A stretch of 64,000 nt of DNA from Chrysemys picta bellii (lineage: Eukaryota > Chordata > Testudines > Emydidae): assembly GCF_011386835.1 (NCBI RefSeq), contig NC_088800.1:81718981-81782980 (forward strand), read 5' to 3'. The translations under genes and the position numbers were made by a program. The notes below the pieces were generated by a model, which searched no databases, had not been told where the DNA came from, and worked only from the letters and a program-made list of their open reading frames with translations. Position 1 is the stretch's first letter. Every line of letters starts with the position of its first letter. Below are positions 10,307 to 46,600 of this stretch, in pieces.

Positions 10307-11555
10307 TACACTGGCCACACCATGGCTCACCGCCACAGCAGGCTTCAAGGGTACAGCTGCCTGGCACAGCTGGTGCTGGCCTGGGTGGATCGTGTCTGCA
10401 CATCCTTGCTGGTTACACTCCCCGCTCTGGCTGTGTGACTTCTTGCTGTATAACAGACAGCAGCAAAGCCCCCGCCTGTCTCTAACCATCCCCAGGCTGG
10501 TAGGAGAAGGGGCTCCCCCCTGATCCGCAGTCTCACAGGGGCTGGGCCCAGCAGCATGGCCATGGGCACGTAGGCCGTAGAGCACAGGGGCAAGGGAAGG
10601 GAGATAAAAGGCACCTACTGCCCCTGGAAGCTGATAGGAAACTGTGGATTGTGCCTTTGCCAGGCAGAGCCCAGAGCCTGCTCGCATGAGGGTAAAGAGC
10701 CAGGCTGCTACAGGCAGCACCCAGCCGGGTGGGGACTGACAAAGCGTGAGGTGCAGGCTGGCACCGGGCCGCTGCTTCAGGGATTTTAAACACAGCCACA
10801 GCCTCCCCCTGGAGAGCGGGAGGTTCCTGGCGCTTGTGTAGCCTGGTGGCTGATACCACCCCCCCAGTTTCACACCCACTGCTCCCCCTGCCTGGCTGTA
10901 GTGCTCCCCTCCCTGCTGTCTGAGCTGGCTCTGGCCCAACGCTGACCTGCATTCCCTCAGCAGGAAGCTGGAGCCACTTCTCCAGCACCACTGAGCCAGA
11001 TAACAGCACCCAGCCTCTCCTGCCTAGAGCCGAGGTCCCTCCTCTGCCCCGGCTGGGCTCCTTTCCCTACAGGCCCTGCACCCTGCTCTCACCCCTACCT
11101 ACTGGGGTCAGACCAGAAGCACATTGGCAGGGGAAGAAATAACCTTATCAGCCCAATACAGCCATGGGCCCCAGCCAGATCCAGCCCTGAGCCCCTCTTC
11201 AGAGCGGAGGGGCTGGGCCTTGTCCCCTTAGGGCAGGTGAGGTGCAGCATGTTACAGGCCAGGCTGGGAAGTTTTAGTCACATAGCTTCAGCACCGCGGG
11301 CTGCTCCCCACGCCCCTCGGGGTGTCTCTCCGAGAGAAGGGCAGCTCCAGGCCAAGCCCCCGGCTAGGAACCAGCCCCTGCGTGAGAGACGGCAACAGCA
11401 GCAAAGCAGCGGGGGGAGGTGAGGGGGACAGATGGCCCTAGAGGGCAGAGGCAGGTTCTGTTCCTCCCCTTGGGGAAGCGTCACGCTGCGGAGGACCTAC
11501 GGGCTGGCTGCCGGCTCCAGCCGCTCCGGCAGGGCAGGTGCTCCCCCGCGGCTCC

Positions 11556-38058
<26,503 letters not shown>

Positions 38059-38769
38059 TACTCCTCTCAGCTGCAGCCAGTGGGGCTGGCTGTTCCTGCT
38101 GGCAGGGTGTTACATTGACACAGCCCTAGAGGAAGCAGGGGCCGGCCCTTCGCACACTACAGCCAAGCTTGATGGAGGCCGGGCTCTCCCTCTTTTAACC
38201 CCTTCATTGACAGGGGTGCTAACGAATTTCCCAGGCTCAGAGGATGCCTGCTTTTAACCTCCCCCCGACCCCGGGGGAGAAGTGATTGCAGCTGCCTGTC
38301 TTGTGCAGACACACACATTGGTGCAAATCGCCCTTTATTTGGTCCCCAGGGGGAAATCTGTCCCCATTCTCCTTTGCGGTTCATTCTCAGCTACAGCTGA
38401 GAAGTCTTCTAGCTGTGCTGCTCCGAGCACGGTTTTTAGATAGCTTCTCATACCCTCCTGTATCCCAGCAGAGCCCCCCCTCCCCCCGTAACAGTGATGG
38501 TGAGAAGAGAACGCTAGTGATGCAACCTCACTGTTTTCATGTGTGATGTGGAATGTTTTAATGACACACTACAGCCTTATTGTTCATACATGTTGTTTGC
38601 AGTCATTAGAGATGCTTTGTTCATTTTTATTATAGCTCCCGTTCTCGTGACAGATCCACACCGCCCCCCAAACTACTGAAATGCAGCCATTTCTGGGGTG
38701 AAGGGCAGCAATCGGTGAACGAGAGGGGATGTATTTGTGAAGGACGCTGGGACGAACATCTACTGCTAG

Positions 38770-38935
38770 GAAAATAATACCAAGCAGATCTCAAAGTGCT
38801 TTACAAACAAGGTCAGCAGCATTAGCCCCATTTCACAGAAGGGGGAACTGAGGCAAGGTGCTGTCCCAAAGTCACCCAGCTGGGACTAGAACTTAAGTCT
38901 GCAGAATCCTAGTCCAGTCTAGGCCTCTCTTCAAC
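38770..38935 (-). repeat. MIR SINE
   Basis: Reverse-complement CORE: CCCCATTTCACAGAAGGGGG, AACTGAGGCAAGGTGCTG, CAAAGTCACCCAGCTGGGAC. Confidence 0.75.
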
Positions 38936-38984
38936 AGCAACATGGAGCAGGTAGGGCCTCAGCCTTTAAGGTCTGCCTTAGGCT

Positions 38985-39076
38985 CTGCTCATGAAGTGGT
39001 TGTTTTTACCCATGAAAGCTTATGACCAAATAAATCTGTTCATCTTTAAGGTGCCACCGGACTCCCCGTTGTTTTA
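38985..39076 (+). repeat. Dispersed repeat (GAAAGCTTATGACCAAATAAAT type)
   Basis: GAAAGCTTATGACCAAATAA followed by TTTAAGGTGCCACCGGACTC: a repeat tail I recall from many sauropsid loci. Confidence 0.6.
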
Positions 39077-39521
39077 ATTGATTTCAATGTATTTCATTGT
39101 CTGCACCACACGCTGGCTGTCTTTGTGGGCGAAAGGAGACAGGTTATTAATCATAACTAACAAATATTAATTCATAAAACAATGCTAATTGTCTCATTGT
39201 GCTCCCTCCACCCCTTCTGTCTGTATTCACTTGCTGCATCTTGTCTCATCCGCAGATCCTGTGGGGGCAGAGACCCTCTTTTGGTTCTGTTTGTACCACG
39301 CCCAGCACAGTGGGCTCCCCCTGGGCTGTGACTGGCGCAAGCTACGGTTGCCACCTCTGAGCCCATAAAGCTGCACAGGTGGCAGTGTGTACTGAACACC
39401 CTTACAGATCTCCCACTCCCTGGACAGCGACCTCAAAAAAGGGACGATCCTGGGAAAACCTGAATAGGTGGCAACCCTACTTTAGGAATGAGGGATGCTA
39501 GTAGTGTGTGTGTGGGGGGGA

Positions 39522-39645
39522 TAGGGTGACCAGATGTCCCGATTTTATAGGGACAGTCACGGTTTTTGGGTCTTTTTCTTATATAGGCTCCTATTACCCC
39601 CCACCCCCTGTCCTGATTTTTCACACTTGCTGTCTGGTCACCCTA
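39522..39645. mobile_element. MITE with GGGTGACCAGA inverted ends, TA flanks
   Basis: TAGGGTGACCAGA at 39522-39534 is the exact reverse complement of TCTGGTCACCCTA at 39633-39645. Taking TA as the target duplication, the element is ~120 bp with 11-bp ends, a Tc1/mariner-type arrangement. No coding capacity. Similar copies are, to my recollection, common in turtles and crocodilians. Confidence 0.7.
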
Positions 39646-39832
39646 GTGTGGGGGGGCTCTCTCGGGGCGGGTTCTCAGCACTCCCCCCCCCCCCCAGAAT
39701 CTCTGTCAGCTCGGTATGTAGGACCATGACCATCTGCTTGTGCTAGAGCTGAGCCCCCCCAGCCCCATGTCCCCAACCCCTGCCCTGGCCCCGCTGTGTC
39801 TTTAAGGCGAAGAGCTGCCAGGTTCCGCCCAC

Positions 39833-39990
39833 CTGTGACGAGCCGGCAGCAGGGGCGGGGTGCGATTGGCAACCCAACCGGTCGTTCCATTTCGGAACGC
39901 TGAGACAACGGGCGGGCGCTCCCATTGGCCGCCGCGGCCCGACAGAATCTCACGGTCGCCAACGTTCGCTGCGGGGCGGCTGCAGAAGAA
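39833..39990. promoter_or_regulatory. Probable bidirectional CpG-rich promoter of FLII and MIEF2
   Basis: This GC- and CpG-rich block contains a GC box (GGGGCGGGG, 39852-39860), two inverted CCAAT boxes (ATTGG at 39865 and 39924), GGGCGGGCG (39910) and a GTTCC/GGAAC palindrome near 39884-39898. No TATA box was seen. MIEF2 exon 1 follows on the plus strand, and a donor-like site for a non-coding FLII exon lies on the minus strand at 39833. CpG richness continues to ~40500. TSS positions cannot be fixed from sequence. Confidence 0.6.
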
Positions 39991-40078
39991 CCGGCCGAGG
40001 CGTGTTCCAGCCCCGGGGCCCGGGCCCTGCCGGAATCCGCCTCAACATGCCCTGACCTAGCGGGGCTCGCTGCGCAAG
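39970..40078 (+). other. MIEF2: MIEF2 non-coding first exon (5' end approximate)
   Basis: It ends at a strong donor CAAG|GTGAGC (gt at 40079). It contains an upstream ATG at 40047-40049 followed by CCC and TGA. The start is a guess within the CpG-rich block. Confidence 0.5.
40047..40055 (+). promoter_or_regulatory. MIEF2: Minimal upstream ORF (ATG CCC TGA) in the MIEF2 5' leader
   Basis: ATG followed by one codon and a stop, in a weak Kozak context (A at -3 is lacking: CAACATGC has A at -2 and -3 reads A/C depending on alignment). It lies 24 bases before the exon 1 donor. Such start-stop-like elements can slow scanning ribosomes; an effect here is inferred. Confidence 0.4.
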
Positions 40079-40904
40079 GTGAGCGCGGTCGCGCCTCGCC
40101 CGGGGGCCGGGCTCAAGGAGGCCTGTGGGGTGTGTGGATCTAGAGCGGGGGCCCCGTGATCTGGACCTGGGGAGGAGACGCGCGGGTGGGGGGCGTGATC
40201 TAGACCGCTGTGTGCGCGCTACCCGTTGGTTTACACAGCAAGGGGGGGTACGTGGGGGCGGGAGCAGAGTCCCTGCTCTGCAGCTGCGTAGGTCGGGCCG
40301 ATGTAGGGGACCGGGTGCGTCCGGTTACCGCAGGGGAGAGGGGGGCGCTTTCCTGCTTCCCGTCCGCCCGGGCTGTGTTTCTGTAGCATGCATCCGGGCC
40401 CGCCTGGGACCTGGTGTTGAGCCCCGTTGGCTCTCAGGCCGGGCCGATCCCCCTGGGTGAGCATTTCCAGCCTGGCTTTGCCGCTGCGCCAGCGCTCTCC
40501 GACTGGGGCAACTTTGGCTTCTTGCCACGCTGCCCGCTCTCCCCCCACAGGAGCCCACAGCTGTGGGGCTAACCCGAATCGGGCCTTACAGGGTGGGTGT
40601 TGTGGGGGTGACTCTGCCTCCTGCTGTGTAGTGGGGCCGGGGAATGCGGTGTGACCCTTTCACCCCTCCCCTGTGTAGGTCTCTGCACCCCAGGGTGTGA
40701 ATGGGGAGCTGGTCTGGCTGAAAATGGCAGCCAAGCAGAGTGACAGCGGCCATGCTCAAGTGGCTCTGGGGCTGTGAGCTAGCAGAGGTGGCGTGCCCCG
40801 CCTGGAGACCCCTGCTCTGGTGTCTTAAACCTTCTGCACTTGTCAGTCCCGCTGTGGGCAGCCACCCACCAGGGTTTGCTGTGGGTTGCGCTGTTCCCAG
40901 CGGA

Positions 40905-40940
40905 AGTGTAGTCTAGTGGTTAGAGCAGGAAGGGTGGCTG
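40905..40940 (+). repeat. Short MIR-like head fragment
   Basis: GTGTAGTCTAGTGGTTAGAG followed by CAGG matches the tRNA-related start of MIR. Very short. Confidence 0.35.
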
Positions 40941-42234
40941 GTGTAGCTAGCTCTGCAACTTAAATGGTTGTGTCCATTTGAGCCACAGCTGTGCCTGTTT
41001 GATCTGTAGACAGATTGGGGAGGGGGTACTTGCCTGCTGGAGTGGTGCTGGGGTTTTGCATGGAGAGTGCGAGTTAATTGCATGTTAACGCTTCAGTGCA
41101 GACATGTGTAGCTTGTGATAGATCATCTCCAAACAGAGAGGGAGACATTCTGGGCCTTATGCATAGGACAACGTTGTTGTTTCGTGTCTGTAGAAAACAA
41201 TCTCCAGCATATTCAGGGACGTGCTGCCCGCTTCCATAAATGCCGTATGTTCGAGGGACTAATAGACTCAGTTCTACTCTTTAACCGTTACCTCGGTGAG
41301 CCTGCTACATGTTCATAGCCTTGTTGATTCCTTGATCTAGAGTTTGCCCTGTTGGGCCCCTTTAAAACCATTCCATTACTCATTGGAAAAACCGGAGAGC
41401 TTGAACTTACAGACCAGCTCCCAGCACAGCCCCGCTTGGCGTTCGGTGACTGCCTGCTCGTGCGGGTGGTGCGTACTAAAGTGAGTGGCTTGGCACCAGA
41501 ACGCCAAGCGATGGGCAGGCTGCCCTGTGGTGCCTGTGTTCTGAAACAGGAACTAGATTTTGAGCTCTTAATAGCCTGAGATCCTAGCCCCTGATAAACT
41601 GTTGATTTGCATCTCCTGTTCCCATAGTGAAACTGAGCCATATTGGGCTCATTACTCATGAGCTGTGCCTGCCCTGTGAGGAATGGACACAGATGCGGTG
41701 TGGGTTTCAAACTCAAGGGGAGGGGAGGTCTAGGCAGATTTGTACACTCCCAGTGTTGCAGGATCTAATCATTCGGTTGCGGCCCGTTTCTGCTGCGAAG
41801 CAGCAGTAGGAAAGAAGTCGTGCTTGGCCTGTGAAGGGATGTGTGCGGTGGTCTCCTCTGTGGGGTGAGAAGAATGCCCCTGTGGTCCTGCAGCTTGGCA
41901 AGGGGAGGATTGCAACGTGAAACGAAGGGCATGGCTATAGGGCCTGGTGGAAATAGGACAAGGCAGCTGCTTGATGGCTAGTGCTGCCTGAGGAGCTCAC
42001 GCCCTTGTTTTGTTCACTGGCTGAAGGAAGCAGAATCTCCATGTAAAGGGCAGCGTGAGGTGCCTTTATCTTGAATGGACTTTGAGCGGCTTGAGCAATC
42101 TTAGACAATCTCCCTGCACTGTATCTTTAAGGTAGTCTTGTCTAGGCTTTGGCCACTGCTTTATAATGATACTCTGTAATTGCCTGCTTCCCTTCGGCTG
42201 GAGCGCTAAAAGCCCTTGACAACATACCTCTGGG

Positions 42235-42340
42235 TAAACAGAGTCACAGAGGTCCTGGGATTGTGGTACTGCAATGAGTCACTAGTGGGCTGGACTCCTG
42301 TCCTAGCCCCCTGCTCTAATTACCGTCTCAGAGCAAAGAT
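42235..42340 (-). repeat. MIR SINE fragment
   Basis: Reverse-complement landmarks: AGAGTCACAGAGGTCCTGGG, then GTCCTAGCCCCCTGCTCTAA. In MIEF2 intron 1. Confidence 0.5.
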
Positions 42341-42829
42341 CTGGTCTAGAAACTGAATTTGAGCCCATCTCGGTCTCAGTTAATTTTCCATTACAAGAGT
42401 CTGAAAATCCTGTTGCACCAAATAATTCCCTTTCTCAGTGTAAGAGAAACAGGGGAGGGCATCCGTTAGCATCCATCTTTGTTTAATGATCTCTCTCCCG
42501 TCCCTGTCACGTTTCCAGGACTGGGTTCAGTAACCTATGGAGGACTCAATGTTCTCACTGTAGCAGAAACGTGTTAAATGGAGAACTTCTCCTCTGATCA
42601 CCAAGTGCTGGTTATTGGGGCTGTTCTAGCAACTTGGAGGCAATTCCAGGTTTGGCGGGGGGACGGCATGGAGCTGACAGTGGTAAGAAGGTGCTGACGA
42701 GGACAGGGGGCAAGAGGAACTTAGAGGGGAGATGGAGGTGCGATTATGTAGACCCAGGAAGGTGAGTATGAAGAAGCTATCAAAGACCAAAGAGATCTAT
42801 TGGGTCTGTTCCCTGCTTTGTCTAGTCTA

Positions 42830-43513
42830 GATTTGGCTGCACTGGGGATTACAGTGGACGAGAAGCTGGATAGGAGTCAACAGTGTGCCCTTGTTGCCAA
42901 GAAGGCTAACGGCATATTGGGTTGCATTAGTAGGAGCATTGCCAGCAGATCAAGGGAAGTGATTATTCCCCTCTATTCGGCACTGGTGAGGCCACATCTG
43001 GAGTATTGTGTCCAGTTTTGCCCCCTCTCCCCCGCTACAGAAAGGATGTGGACAAATTGGAGAGTCCAGCAGAGGGCAGTGAAAATGATCAGGGGGCTGG
43101 GGCACATGACTTATGAGAGGCTGAGGGAACTGGGCTTATTTAGTCTGCAGAAGAGAAGAGCGAGGGGGGGATTTAATAGTCGCCTTCAACCACCTGAAAG
43201 GATGGGGGGGGAGGGGGTTCCAAAGAGGATGGAGCTCGGCTGTTCTCAGTGGTGGCAGATGACAGAACAAGGAGCAATGGTCTCAAGTTGCAGCAGGGGA
43301 GGTCTAGGTTGGATATTAGGAAACACTATTTCACTAGGAGGGCGGTGAAGCACTGGAATGCGTTACCTAGGGAGGTGGTGGAATCTCCTTCCTTAGAGGT
43401 TTTTAAGGCCCGGCTTGACACAGCCCTGGCTGGGATGATTTAGTTGGGGTTGGTCCTGATTTGAGCAGGGGTTGGACTAGATGATGTCCCGAGGTCTCTT
43501 CCAACCCTAATTC
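42830..43513 (+). mobile_element. CR1 LINE, truncated copy with ORF2 C-terminal coding remnant
   Basis: The translated segment reads [39 protein letters not shown] and EYCVQF, characteristic of the CR1 reverse-transcriptase C-terminal part. The nucleotide tail GGTTGGACTAGATGATGTCC then TTCCAACCCTAATTC is the CR1 3' terminus. The frame is broken near 43170-43250 (two frames carry the downstream part) and the 5' part is missing. Sense orientation within MIEF2 intron 1. Confidence 0.92.
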
Positions 43514-43670
43514 ATCCCTTCCCTGGGGAGGCTGTTCCACAAATTAGTAGACCCTCTTGTGTGAAAAATTTCCCTGATTTTCAGTATCCTCAAATGGTTC
43601 CACAAAGCCGCTTTGGACCCCAGCCCGGGCTCCTCACCTTGCGTATTTCTTTCTCTTCTGCAGGTTGAAC

Positions 43671-46600
43671 ATGGCTGACCTGGTTCATAAAAGGGGGAAG
43701 AGGCAGGACGACAACGGGCTGGGCGGTGCTGTTGACTTCCTGTTGGCCAATGCCAGGCTGGTGCTTGGGTTGGGGGGTGCTGCTGTGCTGGCCATCGCAA
43801 CTCTGGTGGTGAAACGGGTAAGCCTGGGTTCCCTCTGGAACATGACTAGTGACTAATGTCCTTTTCACCGTCAAGCTGTGACTTGTGCATTGGGACTTCA
43901 GGAACTGAAGTAGCTGTCCCTTATTAACAAAAGAGCGCTACTTCCAGATTGCACAGGAATAAGACCTTGCAATGCATCCTTCCCAAAACCACCCTAGCCA
44001 CACCAATGCAGCAGACCTTCCGTACGCGTCTCTTTCCAAACAGTCCTTGGCCTCCTCTAAGTAGAGTCTGTGATCTGGGCCAGTAGAAGCCCTACATGTG
44101 ATACCCATGTGATCAAAGATCACAAAACCTGTTGAGTTTTTTTTTTGAGGGAGGAGCATTACTATAGGGGGAAAGGGAGAGAAAGCGACTTGTCTCCATC
44201 ATTCTTCCCAGCCTGGGACACTGAAATATCCCTGAACTCTGCCTATGAAGGCGATTTGGCTTTCTGTTAAAAGGAAAAGAACCTTTTGGTTTCCTCAACC
44301 AAAAAAAGAACAAGGTGAATTGTTTTCAATCAAAGAGATTTAAATGACTGATTTTAATTGTTTTGCATTTGTACTCTCTAGTTATTTCCCTAAAGAAAGG
44401 TTGGTTTTCATTGACTGGTAACTGTATGTTCTTACGTTGATTTGAAATTAAAGATAGCTGTTACAGTTTAGGTATATTTGGTGGTTCTTTTTTTGCTAAC
44501 CAGGAGGATACATTGTGTCTAAACATTTATTTATGCAATTATATGGTATAACTTACATTTTTTTTTATGTTAGAAAGTGGTGAATGATGCATTCATCTTG
44601 TTATTTGGATCAAATTCAAATCCCATTTGGATTGACATTCAAATTCAATTGAAATGCACAAAACCAGCATTTAAATTTTTTTATTAACTAAAACTACCTT
44701 AAATGTGCTGGCTACATATTTTGCGTTTAAAATGAACTGATGTATTAAACAAAAGAAGTATTAACTATAGTTAGTGACTTGAACTGATTATTTCTGGGCA
44801 CTGCATCCTTCAAGATTTTAGGTCCTCTCACAGCTAGTTTTCGCCCATAGATTGAAGCTCTCCTGGTTTTTCAGCTCCAATTGGTGTTTTATCTTTGAAT
44901 GAACTAATCATTGAACTGAACTAGTTGAATAAACTGAAATAAAGAAAATATTTTCTCTGAGTCTGTAGAAGAGGCTACTGCTGTCAAAAGCACTTAAGCA
45001 CTTCATTAAACTCTGGCTCTAGGTTCTAGGCCAGAGACTTCCATCAGTGCAGTGAACTGACTTTTTTTTAAACTTGGCAGCAAATGTGTACTGCTTAATA
45101 TTATTTATGGTATTTAATTTAAATGCTTACAAGAAGTCTAGGCCTTAACATAGGTTGCCAGTTTTAAATCGATTTATTTTTAAAAAATCATCCTCGTTTT
45201 CATTTAAAATAAGGAAAATCTTTTTTTTTTTTTAAATCCCTTTTTTTAATCACTCCTGATTTTGAGGATAAGGAATCAAAGGGAGAGGAAAGACGGTGCT
45301 GTATCTCCATGTTCACCCTTGACAGAAACGCTCTGTGATTTGTCTAGAGTCTCTGTTCGTCTGGCGTGGAAATTCTAATTTCTTATAGTTAGACTAAGAC
45401 CCGGCAAATCCCTTGTAACAGTCACAAGGGGGAAGAAAAGCTGATCTGTGGATGCAGCTCTGAAACAAGCCCATCAGTCTGCAGAACCCATTAATCTATG
45501 GTACCTGTCCTCATGTTACCCTCTGCACGTCTAGACGTGCTCCCTCCACATCCGACGTGGGGCAGTGTGCCGGGACTGCAGTGCTGCTTGTCGGCTGTAT
45601 TCTTTGTAGTGCTGGCAGCTGAGTGTCTTTCATGAGCAGTAAAAACTTACATGAAAACTAAATACAACTGTTCCAGAGCAATCCACTTCTGGGAGGGTGG
45701 GTGGATGGATGCTTTGGCAGCAGAGCTGGGGTGAGTCAGTCGGAGATCATAGCTGGTAAGAGCAGTGATGCAGTTGTGAACCTTTGTTCTTCCATTTGCT
45801 CCCACAGCTGATAGACCGAGCCACCAGCTCGCCTGACGAGGACGACACTAAGGCAGAGCAGAAGTCCATTGAGGAGAGCTGGCAAGATCTGAGCTTGATC
45901 AAGGCAGTGCCGAAGCCTCCAAAGAAGCAAAGCCGGGCAGACCTCAGCGAGTCTCTGCTGTCCCCATCTGCGACCCTTCCTGCCCAAGGTCAGGATCTAC
46001 GCTGCGTCGTCTTACTCCTAGTGTCCAAGTTCTAGACAGGGTTAAAACGCCTGTCCCAGGTGTTGGCTGCGTGTTGCTGCCATCGGGCAACCTCTTGTTT
46101 TCGTACTGATCGTTGTCCCCTACGTAACGCTATGCTACACGACCATATGAGAAGTCCTCCATCCTCTGGCTCCTGGGGAACTCATCCTGTCTCCTGTTGT
46201 GGGACCAGTCCTTGCCTGCCCTTTCCAGCTAGCCACAGCTTGTCTCCGTGGGCTCCTTGCTTGGCATCGGGGTGTTACACCAGTGTTAATTTGGCCCACT
46301 ATGTTCCACACGGCTGGCTGGCTAGTGGGTAGCTGATGAGACAGTTCACAGCTGGTTCCACATCACTTTAGCGGGCAGAGATGGTTACACTCACTCCTGA
46401 GTCTCTTTGCCATCTAGACCAGGTAGGGTGTATTTTAATCCAGAAATGGGAAAGCTGGCTGGATTGTGGGAGGCTGGTCTAGACTGCTTGGAACATCAGC
46501 CAGGTAGTCAGGGTAGAGATTAAGATACTCTGCTGCATCAAGCAGACCGTGGTCCTGGAACGCGGAGCTCTTCTCATCTAGGTGCCAGTTCAAAGCCAGC

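Larger units (their letters stand above)
10015..11555 (-). other. FLII: FLII 3' UTR
   Basis: This lies between the FLII stop codon (11556-11558) and the only good minus-strand AATAAA downstream. There is no coding frame. It holds a minus-strand CTCF-like motif at 10293-10306. Confidence 0.65.
38071..39832 (-). other. FLII: FLII upstream stretch, probably a 5' UTR intron
   Basis: No coding sequence. On the minus strand a CTGCAG acceptor precedes the ATG exon (boundary at 38070) and a CACAG|GTGGGC donor occurs at the edge of the CpG-rich block (exon edge at 39833). A non-coding FLII first exon in that block would fit. The stretch contains a MIR, a dispersed repeat and a MITE. The splice pair is an inference. 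Confidence 0.4.

Noticed and set aside
42800..43348. 182-codon open frame as a host gene
   Set aside because: Its translation is CR1 reverse-transcriptase remnant; part of a LINE copy.
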